From contig JAFDVO010000015.1 of assembly GCA_018268955.1 (NCBI GenBank), forward strand, positions 62,001 to 126,000: a stretch of 64,000 nt of DNA, given 5' to 3'. Both the position numbers and the translations under genes were made by a program. Positions 53,699 through 62,419 of the stretch are shown here, in pieces (the stretch's first letter is position 1; each line of letters starts with the position of its first letter). This DNA is from Acidobacteriota bacterium. GTDB taxonomy: Bacteria > Acidobacteriota > Vicinamibacteria > Vicinamibacterales > CAVVIG01. The notes below the pieces were generated by a model. The model saw only the letters and a list, made by a program, of their open reading frames with translations. It ran no database searches and had not been told where the DNA came from.

Positions 53699-56218
53699 TT
53701 AGGGTTCGCGGATGGTGATTGGCGCGCCGGGGCGCAGCGGCCCGCGGACCTGTTGTTGTTGCCCACTCGGCCAGCGCACTGTAATGCGCTCGGCCTCGCT
53801 CGCCTCGCCGAGCCCGAAGTAGAGGGGGACGATGCTCTGGGCCAGGTAGCCGGACTTCCCGTCATGCACCTGGACCTGATCGCGTCCTCCCGCGCGCACC
53901 GTCACGACCGCGCCGAGCCCGTCCCTGTTGGAGCGTCGGCCCTGCAGCCGGACCTGGAGGGTGTGCACCGGTCCGCGTTGCGCCAGATCGCTGACGAGCA
54001 CCTGCGGGATGTCGCCATAGGTGTTCGTGACGATATCGAGGTCGCCATCGCCGTCGACGTCCAGCAGCAGGGCGGAGCGCGCAGCCCGGGCCGTCCATAC
54101 GGTGACGTGACCGTGGCGCGCCTCGCCCTTGCCGCGCTGCGCGGGAGAGCGATGGTCCTCGTTCATGACCGGGCCCTGCTCGCCGGAGCAGATGTCGTGC
54201 TTGATGTCCGCCCCGTCGCACTCCAGTTCGAACCAGGGGACGATCCGCCGGGGCCGCGGCTCGACACCCAGCGTGAACTCCGCAGGCACGAAGCGCAGGC
54301 CCGCATCGTTCAGCAGCAGGTCGCTGCCGTGATAGCGGAACGGATAATTCATCCCGGCGCCGACGAACAGGTCGGGCCACCCGTCGGCGTTCAGGTCGCC
54401 GACGCTCGGGCCCCACGGCCAGCCGGTCTCGACGCCGGCCGCATCAGACCGGTCCGTGAAGGTCCCGTCGCGCTCACCGGTGAAGAGGGCATTCCCCAGC
54501 ACGTGATTCCCGTCGGTGCCGAGGAACGCCAGCGGGAACATCGTCTTCGGATCGTGTTTGCGGGCTTCCGCGTCCGGCGTGAGATCACTGGACATGTCTG
54601 TGTGCATGTCGGTGACGAACAGGTCGAGTTGCGCGTCCCCATTCCAGTCGAGAACCTTTACGCCCATGGCTCCCCAGGGTGTGGCCGGAAAGATGCGGCG
54701 CCCGCGGTTCTCGAACCGTCCTCCCCCGAGGTTGTACCAGAGCTGATCGTGCCCCTGCATGGAGGGTACGTACAGGTCCGGACGGCCGTCCGCATCGACG
54801 TCGATTGGCGTCACGTCCCCCGACCAGGCGCTGTGCACCAGGCCAGATAACGGGGAGGTCACTTCGAACCGGCGTCCATCAATGTTGCGATAGAGGATGG
54901 AGGCCTCGGAGCGCTCTGGATGGAGGTGGCCGGCGAACGCGTCCGGGAAGCTGATCCACCGGCCGTCGGGGCGTCGTGCGTCACGCGTGTACTTGCCGAC
55001 GTTGGTCACGAACAGATCGAGGCGGCCGTCGCCGTCGTAGTCGAAGAACGCGGCCCCGGACGAATGACCGCCGGTGCCGCCGACGCCTGCCTCCCTGGTG
55101 ACGTCCGTGAAGACGCCGTGGCCGTCATTCCGGAACAGCAGGTTGCCTTCGCGAACGGCCGTGACGAAGAGGTCCTCGTCGCCGTCGTTGTCGATGTCCG
55201 CGAATGCGGCGCCGACACAGGCGCGGTCCCCAACGCCCACACCTGCCGCGTCCGTCACATCCTCGAAGTGACCCTGCCCCACGTTGCGGAACAGGGCATT
55301 CCGACCGACCTGGTTGACGAAGTACAGGTCGACGAGGCCGTCTCCGTCAACGTCCGCGGCGGCGACAGCGGTGCCGTGGTCGTAGTGCGTGGCGCGGTAA
55401 TACTTGCCCAGGTCAACGCTGGCACCCTGCCTGAAGGTGAGGCCGGTCGTACCGACGCCGTCGACGAAGCGGAAGTCGTGTCGAGCGTTGAGCGCCGCAG
55501 CGGCGGTCTCCTGCGTCGAGCGTCGCAGTTCGGTCCACTTGGGGTCGGCAGCGTCCGGTGGAACCACGACGGCGGTCGGCTGCGACTCGGCGAGGACGGC
55601 GGCGAGTGCCTCACGCAGCGCGTCGCCCCCAGGCTGATCGGTGCCGAAGGTACCACGCACCTGGCCGAGGCTGTCGACGAGGATCAGGTCACCCGGATCC
55701 GTGAGCGGTGTCCCTGCCGTGTCGGGCTCCTTCAGCGGGCGTCGGAATCCGTTCCGGAACAGGGCTCGCATCGCTGCTCGGGTTCCCGTGAGGAAAGTCC
55801 ACCGGGACGGGTCGACATTCCCGGAGGCACTGAACTCGCGCAGGCGCTGGGGCGTGTCGATCTCAGGCACGACCGAGAACGACACCAGCCTGACCGCTGC
55901 CTTCTCTGGCGACCCACGCAGCTCCCCAGCGAGCGACGACATCTCGCGCGCGACCGCGTCACACGGGGCGCCACACTGAGTGAACATGAAGCCGGCGACC
56001 CAGATGTGCCCTCGGAGATCGTCGAGGCTGACGGACTGCTGCTGCTCGTTCGTCAGCACGAACGACGGCAGCGTATCCAGCACCGGCGTTGACGGTGATC
56101 CGGATGGCGGAGCGGGCGGCCTTGATCCCTCACGCTGGCAGCCGGCGGACGTGAGTGCTGCCAGGGCGACGAGCACGAGCGACATGGCGACAGACGAGCA
56201 GTGATGGGCTCGACGCAT
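53699..56218 (-). CDS. Lipoprotein: SCO-like domain, FG-GAP/VCBS repeats and ASPIC/UnbV domain
   Basis: An 839-residue exported protein. A signal peptide with a TSAGC lipobox (Cys27) leads into a SCO1/SenC-like thioredoxin fold (about 47-215) with CGAPC (Cys82, Cys86). The His that SCO proteins use for copper, usually in a DHS motif, seems replaced (TDPGDLILVD). Calcium-type FG-GAP/VCBS repeats follow (about 250-700, with DVDGDGLVDLYFVN-type motifs), then an ASPIC/UnbV domain (about 745-815). ATG 56218 is preferred to earlier in-frame starts because it gives the signal peptide. It is the first gene of a six-gene minus-strand block. Confidence 0.87.
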   Translation of the reverse strand: MRRAHHCSSVAMSLVLVALAALTSAGCQREGSRPPAPPSGSPSTPVLDTLPSFVLTNEQQQSVSLDDLRGHIWVAGFMFTQCGAPCDAVAREMSSLAGELRGSPEKAAVRLVSFSVVPEIDTPQRLREFSASGNVDPSRWTFLTGTRAAMRALFRNGFRRPLKEPDTAGTPLTDPGDLILVDSLGQVRGTFGTDQPGGDALREALAAVLAESQPTAVVVPPDAADPKWTELRRSTQETAAAALNARHDFRFVDGVGTTGLTFRQGASVDLGKYYRATHYDHGTAVAAADVDGDGLVDLYFVNQVGRNALFRNVGQGHFEDVTDAAGVGVGDRACVGAAFADIDNDGDEDLFVTAVREGNLLFRNDGHGVFTDVTREAGVGGTGGHSSGAAFFDYDGDGRLDLFVTNVGKYTRDARRPDGRWISFPDAFAGHLHPERSEASILYRNIDGRRFEVTSPLSGLVHSAWSGDVTPIDVDADGRPDLYVPSMQGHDQLWYNLGGGRFENRGRRIFPATPWGAMGVKVLDWNGDAQLDLFVTDMHTDMSSDLTPDAEARKHDPKTMFPLAFLGTDGNHVLGNALFTGERDGTFTDRSDAAGVETGWPWGPSVGDLNADGWPDLFVGAGMNYPFRYHGSDLLLNDAGLRFVPAEFTLGVEPRPRRIVPWFELECDGADIKHDICSGEQGPVMNEDHRSPAQRGKGEARHGHVTVWTARAARSALLLDVDGDGDLDIVTNTYGDIPQVLVSDLAQRGPVHTLQVRLQGRRSNRDGLGAVVTVRAGGRDQVQVHDGKSGYLAQSIVPLYFGLGEASEAERITVRWPSGQQQQVRGPLRPGAPITIREP

Positions 56219-56374
56219 TGGCCTTGGAAGGTTCCGACCTGAACCGTGTGCTCCCGACGATAGCAGGGCAGGAGCGTCGCGTCGAGTGTGGGCTGTGCAT
56301 TCTGTGCTCAGGTGCGCACCGTGTGTGTGCAAGAGGCAGCCTTCCACGGGTGAGGAATGGTGTAGAGTGGCCTC

Positions 56375-57286
56375 ATGCGAGCCATGACGCCGCTCCTTGT
56401 CGCGTGCGCATCGCTTGTGCCGTACCTCGCATCGGCAGCCGACGTGCGCATCGCGATGCACGACGGCCTCGTCTCGATCAGCGCGACCGACGCCACCCCC
56501 AGGCAGGTGCTCGAGGAGTGGGCACGCGTCGGCAGGACGACAGTCGTGAACGTCGAGCGAATGCCAGGCGGACCTGTGAGCCTCGAACTGCGCGACGTGC
56601 CCGAGGCGCAGGCGCTTGAAGTCGTACTCCGGTCGGTCAGCGGCTACATCGCCGCTCCCAGAAGCACGCCCGCAGGCGATCTGTCGATGTTCGATCGGAT
56701 TGTGGTGCTCCCCACATCCAGTGGGGCGCGTCCGGCTCTGCCTCCGCGTCCTGCGCCGATGGCGGCGCCCGCCCTGCCTCTGCCGACCGCAGACCGACCG
56801 GTGGATGTCGAGCTTGAGAACGCTGACGTGAGCGAACCTGCGCCGCCTATCGGCCCACCGTCGTCGCCACCGACGCTCGCGTCGTCCGGCGGTTTCCCAC
56901 GCGGCGGGCAGCGATCGCCCTCGGGGGTACTGCCGCAGCCGACATCGTCAGGCGGTCCCGATGATGAAGACGGCCAGAACCGGGGCCCCATGGCTGTTGC
57001 CTCGGGTGGAGGCAGCGTCGCCGTTCAGGCGCCTTCACCCTCGGCCCCGGTCGCCGACTACTCGAAGCCATTTGCGGCACCTGTCGCGACCACACTGGCG
57101 CCCGGCATGATGACGTTGCCCCAGCAGCCGAAGATCGACCCGAAGACCTACAAGCCCGGCGGCGCGCAGCAACCGATTCCGCCGACGTTCCCGTCGGCGC
57201 GACCCGGCGAAGTCGGTGCGACACCGAGCGTCGTTCCTGAGTACCTGCGGAAGGGCAGCACCCCTGCGCCGAACACGAATCGATGA
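56375..57286 (+). CDS. Secreted STN-like domain protein with proline-rich tail
   Basis: A 303-residue protein with a signal peptide (about 1-22, ending ASA), a small domain (about 23-90) resembling the STN/secretin short domain (VSISATDATPRQVLEEWARV and later VPEAQALEVVLRSVSGY), and a long Pro/Ser/Gly-rich region to the end. No secretin or TonB-barrel follows, so it is not a full secretin or FecA-type receptor. A TAGAGT hexamer (56363-56368) ends 6 nt before the ATG, suggesting a leaderless message. A strong terminator follows. It diverges from the SCO/UnbV gene across 156 bp with no other feature seen. Confidence 0.75.
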   Translation: MRAMTPLLVACASLVPYLASAADVRIAMHDGLVSISATDATPRQVLEEWARVGRTTVVNVERMPGGPVSLELRDVPEAQALEVVLRSVSGYIAAPRSTPAGDLSMFDRIVVLPTSSGARPALPPRPAPMAAPALPLPTADRPVDVELENADVSEPAPPIGPPSSPPTLASSGGFPRGGQRSPSGVLPQPTSSGGPDDEDGQNRGPMAVASGGGSVAVQAPSPSAPVADYSKPFAAPVATTLAPGMMTLPQQPKIDPKTYKPGGAQQPIPPTFPSARPGEVGATPSVVPEYLRKGSTPAPNTNR

Positions 57287-57290
57287 AGGT

Positions 57291-57328
57291 CACCCGGCAG
57301 CCAGAAGTCTCGCTGCCGGGTGGCTTTT
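57291..57328 (+). terminator. Strong intrinsic terminator
   Basis: CACCCGGCAGC and GCTGCCGGGTG form a perfect 11-bp stem with a 10-nt loop, followed by GCTTTT. It lies 4 bp after the stop of the STN-like gene. The following 156 bp to the PEP-CTERM gene contain no convincing gene. Confidence 0.85.
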
Positions 57329-57484
57329 GCCTGCGGATGGCAGCACTCCGGCGACATCGCATGGGCGAGCTGTCTGGCTAAGTTGTTCACAGCGTTGATC
57401 AGAAGCTAAGCACGAGGTGGCAGTCGGTTTGCTACATGGCTCAGCGGTTCAATCCTCTCGCACAGTAACCATCGAGGAGCACGT

Positions 57485-58204
57485 ATGCGGAAATTCCTGC
57501 TGTTCGCCCTTCCTGTTGCCGCCCTGCTGTTTGCCAGCCAGGCGCAGGCAACCACCATTCAGATCAACAACGCTGCGGCGCTCGCGTCCAACGACTTCTA
57601 CGACTGGTCGCAGCTCGGCGTGGACGGAACCGTGGTCGCCTCTCCAAAGGGAGTGACCAGCAACGCGTCGGCGTCCGCGACCATCTCCGACGGCGGTGAC
57701 TTCACGCGACTGACTGAAGGATTGTCATGGAGTGGCGTGATGAACGCGGGCGACAACGTGCTCTTCACGGGTGACAACGCGAAGTTCGCCGACCCCGCTT
57801 ACACCGCTGCGACGTCATTCGAGGTCGACTTCGGGGCAGCTATCGCCGGCCTTGGTCTACAGATTCAGTCCAACGCGTACAGCGCCTTCAACGCTACGCT
57901 CTCGGTTTACAACGGTCTCACGCTGCTGGGCACGTTCAATGTGTCCGGAACCTCCTCCTCAGCGGCGGACGGCTCGGCACCTTTCCTGGGAGCCCGCAGC
58001 GACGCCGTGGACATTACTCGTGCGATCTTCTCGATTTCGACCGGTGACACGGAACTGGACGCGTTCGGTCTCGGCGTGAACCGCCTGCTCGTCACCGACG
58101 TGCCCTTCCGTCAGGACGCGACGGTGCCGGAGCCCGGCACGCTCACGCTGATGGGCATCGGGGCGGCCGCGTTCATTCGCAACCGTCGTCGCCAGAAGGC
58201 GTAG
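57485..58204 (+). CDS. PEP-CTERM sorting-domain protein
   Basis: Secreted protein of 239 residues. The signal peptide ends in SQAQA. The middle is Ala/Ser/Thr/Asn-rich, probably beta-sandwich. The C-terminal sorting signal has VPEPGT, a hydrophobic helix (LTLMGIGAAAFI) and the basic end RNRRRQKA. Exosortase would cut at PEP and place the protein at the surface or in exopolysaccharide. A GAGGAG site lies 6 nt before the ATG. No exosortase gene is in the window. The protein stands alone between two terminators. Confidence 0.9.
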   Translation: MRKFLLFALPVAALLFASQAQATTIQINNAAALASNDFYDWSQLGVDGTVVASPKGVTSNASASATISDGGDFTRLTEGLSWSGVMNAGDNVLFTGDNAKFADPAYTAATSFEVDFGAAIAGLGLQIQSNAYSAFNATLSVYNGLTLLGTFNVSGTSSSAADGSAPFLGARSDAVDITRAIFSISTGDTELDAFGLGVNRLLVTDVPFRQDATVPEPGTLTLMGIGAAAFIRNRRRQKA

Positions 58205-58231
58205 CCTCACCCTCGCCCTTCACATACAAAC

Positions 58232-58270
58232 CCCCGAACGGGCTTCGCTCCCAGCAAGGCTCGTTCGGGG
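58232..58270 (+). terminator. Stem-loop after the PEP-CTERM gene
   Basis: CCCCGAACG (58232-58240) and CGTTCGGGG (58262-58270) pair perfectly, and the stem extends with mismatches inward (GGCTT with AAGGC). There is no T-tract. It probably ends the PEP-CTERM transcript. Confidence 0.6.
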
Positions 58271-58472
58271 TCGGTTCCCCCTCCAGTAGCCCCTCGCCGG
58301 TCATCATCAGTCCTGGATCGTCATCGACAGCAATAGTCTGCGCATCTACGCGTTCGGCAGACTTTTGTTTGCACTAAGCGAGCCTGTGCTGTGCTAAAAG
58401 CGAGCTGATCTGGTTGTTCTCTAATCAAACTAGCCGAGGCTGTTGGCATATATCTTCGAGTAGCTGTATGCA

Positions 58473-58494
58473 TCCTGACCGCGTATGGTCAGGA
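58473..58494. promoter_or_regulatory. Perfect inverted repeat in a long intergenic gap
   Basis: TCCTGACC and GGTCAGGA (8 bp each) flank GCGTAT. It lies in the 377-bp gap 58205-58581, whose middle (about 58300-58470) is visibly lower in GC than its surroundings and holds no gene I can support. It is about 90 bp before the toroid/TSP3 gene, so it could be an operator or an RNA hairpin in its leader. Confidence 0.4.
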
Positions 58495-58581
58495 ACACCC
58501 CGGCGCAGCGCGAACCTACGCGTGGCCTTGCTGCAAGACCCTCCGAGTTGTTCGCCGGCAGGCGCCTACGGAGGTGCGGTC

Positions 58582-60459
58582 ATGGCACGACGAACGTTCT
58601 TTCATGCGGTGCTCGCCGCGACCGTCTGGGCCTGGTTGCCCGGGCCGGTGCAGGCGCAGACCAACTTCGCCGACGACGTGAACTCGGCGCTCGATCACTT
58701 CCTCGACTACGTACGTCCCCAGATATCGAACGGCAGCCTCGGGTGCCACGACGCCGTCGGTCTGGTCGGCCTGACGATCATGGAGAAGCACGACCCGACG
58801 ATTGCCGGCAACCCCATCATCGGGTACAGCAATTCATCGGCGAGCGACAAGGTGCGCCTGCAGCAGGTCGCACAGACCATCATCGATTGTCACGTCTACC
58901 CGAACGGCTTCTACGCGTACCGTGACGGCATCGACATGATGTTCCTCGCGTTGTACGCCCGCACGGGCGGCCCTGAAGCGGTGTCTGGAGATCCCACGCA
59001 CACAGTTCGGACCGCGATGGATATGCTCGTCGATCGCACACTGGCCAGCCAGACGACGCTGACGAGCTGGTATGGCACGCCGGGGATGTGGGGCTACAGC
59101 TACTGGGGCAGCGACTCCTCGACGACGCAGTTCGCCGTGGGTGGGTTGGCCGCGGCCAAGGGCTACTACCTCGACGCGTGTTGCGGCGGAGATCCTGGCA
59201 GCCGCGTGGCCGCCATCGACATCGGTCTGTCGAACGGCGACGCCACACACACAAGCTCACGACAGGCTTACGCCGTCAATCAGGTCGTGCTCCCGGCGCC
59301 TGACAACGACCAAGGTGGCTGGGGCTACCAGGTGCCCGGATACGAGCCGTCCTTGCAGCAGACCGCGTCGGGCCTGTGGGTGTCAATTCTCGGCGGGGCC
59401 GACGTGAACGACCCCGCAGTGCAGAAGGGGCTCCGCTGGCAGCAGAAGCGGTTCAACTTCGACCATCTGCCTGGGTACTACGAGACGACCCCGGCGGGTG
59501 GGCTGGGCAACGGCTGGGAGACGGAGTCCTTCGGGTACTTCCTCTTCTCGTCGTCGAAGGCCTACTCACTGCTGGAGGCGCAGGGCATCGCGCCGACGCC
59601 CGGCAACATCACCCCGAAAGACATCGGCGACCTGCCCGCTGATTCGGCGGTACCGCGGATGACGCACATCGACCCGAACTCCGCGATTTGCGGACTCGTG
59701 TCGCACCCGGCCGAGTGCCACGGTCCTTACACGGGCGAAGAACCTCGCTGGTACTTCGATTACGCCCACATGATCATGAAGCGGCAGCAGGTGGACGGCT
59801 CGTTCAACCTGGTGAATGGCGCGTGGGACTACTGGAGCGATCAGGCGTATCACGCGCTCGTGCTCGAACGGTCGCTCGCTGGTGCCTGCGTCGATACCGA
59901 CCAGGACGGGATCTGCGACGGTGACGACAACTGCACGACTGCGGCGAACCCGGGGCAGGCCGATCAGGACCACGACGGCGTCGGCGACGCGTGCGACAAC
60001 TGTCCGACCGTTCCGAATCCCACACAGGCAGATGATGACCAGAACGGCGTGGGCGACGCGTGTCAGAACACCGCGCCGGAGTGCGAAGATGCGATGCCGA
60101 CGGTGACGACGTTGTGGCCGGTCGACAAAGCGCTGGTCGGCGTTGGCATCACGGGTGTGACCGACGCGGAGTCCGGCGTGACGATCGCCATCACCGGCGT
60201 GAAGAGCGACGAGAAGTCGACGCTCGATCGCGTGAACCTGCCGGATGCCTTCATCCTCGGGTCCACGGTGAACCTGCGGCGGGACCGTGGTATTGCCTCC
60301 TCGCTGCCCGGTAACGGGCGCGTCTATCGCATCAGTTTCACGGCGACGGACGGCGGCGGCTTGAGCTGCCAGGGAACGGTGGACGTGAAGGTGCCGCGCA
60401 CGCCAGCGACAGGCACCGTGATCGACGCCGTCATCTACGACGCGACGACCACGCCGTAG
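58582..60459 (+). CDS. Secreted alpha/alpha-toroid protein with thrombospondin type-3 repeats
   Basis: A 625-residue exported protein. The signal peptide ends in PVQAQ. The N-terminal part (about 27-430) has terpene-cyclase/prenyltransferase-like helical repeats ([71 protein letters not shown]). Calcium-binding type-3 repeats follow (about 435-500, [14 protein letters not shown] and [13 protein letters not shown]), then an Ig-like C-terminal domain (about 505-610). The DxDxDG repeats and Cys pairs suit an extracellular place. GGAGGT 6 nt before ATG 58582 supports the start. Enzyme activity is not implied by the toroid alone. Confidence 0.8.
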   Translation: MARRTFFHAVLAATVWAWLPGPVQAQTNFADDVNSALDHFLDYVRPQISNGSLGCHDAVGLVGLTIMEKHDPTIAGNPIIGYSNSSASDKVRLQQVAQTIIDCHVYPNGFYAYRDGIDMMFLALYARTGGPEAVSGDPTHTVRTAMDMLVDRTLASQTTLTSWYGTPGMWGYSYWGSDSSTTQFAVGGLAAAKGYYLDACCGGDPGSRVAAIDIGLSNGDATHTSSRQAYAVNQVVLPAPDNDQGGWGYQVPGYEPSLQQTASGLWVSILGGADVNDPAVQKGLRWQQKRFNFDHLPGYYETTPAGGLGNGWETESFGYFLFSSSKAYSLLEAQGIAPTPGNITPKDIGDLPADSAVPRMTHIDPNSAICGLVSHPAECHGPYTGEEPRWYFDYAHMIMKRQQVDGSFNLVNGAWDYWSDQAYHALVLERSLAGACVDTDQDGICDGDDNCTTAANPGQADQDHDGVGDACDNCPTVPNPTQADDDQNGVGDACQNTAPECEDAMPTVTTLWPVDKALVGVGITGVTDAESGVTIAITGVKSDEKSTLDRVNLPDAFILGSTVNLRRDRGIASSLPGNGRVYRISFTATDGGGLSCQGTVDVKVPRTPATGTVIDAVIYDATTTP

Positions 60460-60486
60460 TTCCCGACGAGTCGCGCAGGAGCAACA

Positions 60487-60523
60487 ACGACCGCCGCCTG
60501 GAGGAGCAGGTGGCGGTCGTTTC
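60487..60523. terminator. Bidirectional terminator between convergent genes
   Basis: ACGACCGCCGCCTG and CAGGTGGCGGTCGT pair over 14 positions with one G-T wobble around GAGGAG, followed by TTT on the plus strand. It lies 27 bp after the toroid/TSP3 stop and 50 bp before the stop of the convergent gene. Confidence 0.7.
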
Positions 60524-60570
60524 GCGTACGAGCCGTCGTCATGCCCGGCGCGCGTTCATGCCACGCGTGT

Positions 60571-61665
60571 TCAACGCAGGATGTCGCCGAGGGCCAGAAG
60601 CGCGTAGCTCGTGGCCACCTGAGGGTCGCGCTCCGTCGGATCGTCAGGATTGGTCCACTGACCGTTCGACTGCTGGAGGACCAGCAGCTTGCGCGCCAGT
60701 TCTTCGCGCCAGTTGTGCCGCCGGAACTTCGCGTCGGTCACCATGTCGAGGCCGGCCGTGCGAAGCGCGCGCGCCAGCAGGGCGTAGTACTGCATCAGCC
60801 CGCGGGATCCCACGAAAGGGTTTGCGTCGAGCGCGAATTCGCGCTGGACCCAGTCCACCGAGTGATCGACCCGCGCGTCGCCGCGCCGCAGGCCCGCGTG
60901 CGTGAAGCCGAGATAGCCGGCCAGTGTGGCGCTCCCGAATGAGTGCAGCTCCTCGGCTGCGAGGCTGAAGCCGGGGAAGAGCACGAACCCCCCGTCATTA
61001 CCGGCCCATCCCTGATCGTTGTTCTCGTTGTCGTTCTGGCACCGCTCCAGGAACACGACCGCCTTTTTCCAGGTTTCGCTCCCCCTGGGGATCCCGGCCT
61101 CGCCGAGCGCCCGCAGCGCAGACTCGGTGGTGAGCACATTGCCGCCCGGTTCCTGGGCGCTCCTGGTCAGTCCGCGTCCGAAGCTTCCGTAGAAGCGGTC
61201 CTCCGGTGTCACGCCTTCGCCTTCGTCCAGCTGCTGCGCCACAAGAAAGCGCCCCGCCGCACCGACGGCAGGACGGTCGTCGTCGCGACCTGCGGCCTGA
61301 AGGGCATGGAGCGCCTGTGCGGTCTCGCTCGTCGGGTCGGGACTGAGGGTGCCGTAGAAACCGCCGTCCGGCTGCGCTGTCGCGCGAATGGCGTCGAGGG
61401 CCGCGCCGAGCGACGGCGCAGGGCTGAGCCCAGGCGGCAGGGTCGCCAGGGTTTCGACAACGAGCGGATTGGGCGCAGCATCCCGGACGGCAAGGTGCTC
61501 GGCCAGAAATGCTGCTGGCTGCCGCACGGCCGTGAGCAACGCCTGGCGAGTGGCAGGCGGAAGCACCACGCTGCGCGCCGGCTGCGATCCGGCGGACACG
61601 ACAGCCCCGGCGAGCACCGCGCAGGCGCAGGCTGCCGCCAGGCCCGTTCGCAGCGTCCCGTTCAT
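60571..61665 (-). CDS. Secreted alpha/alpha-toroid (prenyltransferase/cyclase-like) protein
   Basis: A 364-residue exported protein. A signal peptide ending near VVSAG is followed by helical repeats of the squalene-cyclase/prenyltransferase superfamily (DGGFYGTLSPDPTSETAQAL, GGNVLTTESALRALGEAG, GLMQYYALLARALRTAG, NGQWTNPDDP). No DXDD cyclase motif is seen, so catalytic cyclisation is unlikely. It overlaps the stop of the YdjY gene by 4 bp (ATGA). It faces another toroid protein gene across a terminator. Confidence 0.8.
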   Translation of the reverse strand: MNGTLRTGLAAACACAVLAGAVVSAGSQPARSVVLPPATRQALLTAVRQPAAFLAEHLAVRDAAPNPLVVETLATLPPGLSPAPSLGAALDAIRATAQPDGGFYGTLSPDPTSETAQALHALQAAGRDDDRPAVGAAGRFLVAQQLDEGEGVTPEDRFYGSFGRGLTRSAQEPGGNVLTTESALRALGEAGIPRGSETWKKAVVFLERCQNDNENNDQGWAGNDGGFVLFPGFSLAAEELHSFGSATLAGYLGFTHAGLRRGDARVDHSVDWVQREFALDANPFVGSRGLMQYYALLARALRTAGLDMVTDAKFRRHNWREELARKLLVLQQSNGQWTNPDDPTERDPQVATSYALLALGDILR

Positions 61666-62351
61666 TTCGGCGCGGAGACGGCTTTGACGACCAGCGTGAC
61701 CGGCGCGTTGGCAGCCAGGCCGAGATTCGGGTTCAGGATTACGGAGCCATATCGGCCGATGCCGACCGCTTCGGGGTGATCGATGATGGCCGATCGTGTG
61801 TGCACGAACCCGATCAGCACGCCGTCCATGTCGGCCAGGTACCGACCGTTATCGGCGAACAGCGACCCGGTGTAGACCCAGGTGCCTTCCGGCATCTCCT
61901 TGCCCGTCGCCTGGTCGAAGACCAGCCGCTCTGCCCGGAAGCGGCCCGGCGACGCCGCATTCGCTTCGACCCACAACTCCACCCGATCGCCATCGAGCTC
62001 ACGGCTCGGGAGCATCCGTGTGCGGGTGTTGTCGAGACCGAGCATGAGGAGCGCGGTGTTGAAGGTGACGCCGTCGGTGTTGAGCGTCAGCGCGCTCTCG
62101 TACGCCTTGAGTCCGTTCGGCGTGTTGGCGAGGAACTCGAGCGTCTTGACGCCGTTGACCGTGCCCGGGACCGATAGCTCGCGGAGCGCCGTGTTGACGC
62201 GCACGTTCCCCACGCGCACAAGGTCCTTGCCCAGCCGCTCGACTGGCGGCGTGGTGACGGGCCGTCCCGGCGGTGGGGGAGCTTGCGCACGCATCGCGCC
62301 ACCGGCAGTTGCGCAGAGCAGGGCAGCGACGAGCAGTGATCGCACAGACAC
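61662..62351 (-). CDS. Secreted YdjY-domain protein
   Basis: A 229-residue exported protein. The signal peptide ends near AMRAQ, followed by a Pro-rich linker. The rest matches the YdjY domain pattern: VNTALRELSVPGTV, an ESAL segment, ALLMLGLDN, WVEAN, and GTWVYTGSLFADNGRYLADMD. The role of YdjY is poorly known. It starts at GTG 62351 with a CAGGAG site upstream and is coupled to the toroid gene by overlap. Confidence 0.8.
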   Translation of the reverse strand: MSVRSLLVAALLCATAGGAMRAQAPPPPGRPVTTPPVERLGKDLVRVGNVRVNTALRELSVPGTVNGVKTLEFLANTPNGLKAYESALTLNTDGVTFNTALLMLGLDNTRTRMLPSRELDGDRVELWVEANAASPGRFRAERLVFDQATGKEMPEGTWVYTGSLFADNGRYLADMDGVLIGFVHTRSAIIDHPEAVGIGRYGSVILNPNLGLAANAPVTLVVKAVSAPK

Positions 62352-62419
62352 GTGTTGATCTCCTGGTTTCCCGAGCGAGTATACCCGGACGGTCGAGGTT
62401 GGCGTGCTATGGTGACCGC

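Noticed and set aside
51844-56218. Enediyne biosynthetic gene cluster
   Set aside because: UnbU/UnbV-like genes are present, but there is no polyketide synthase or other cassette gene in the window.
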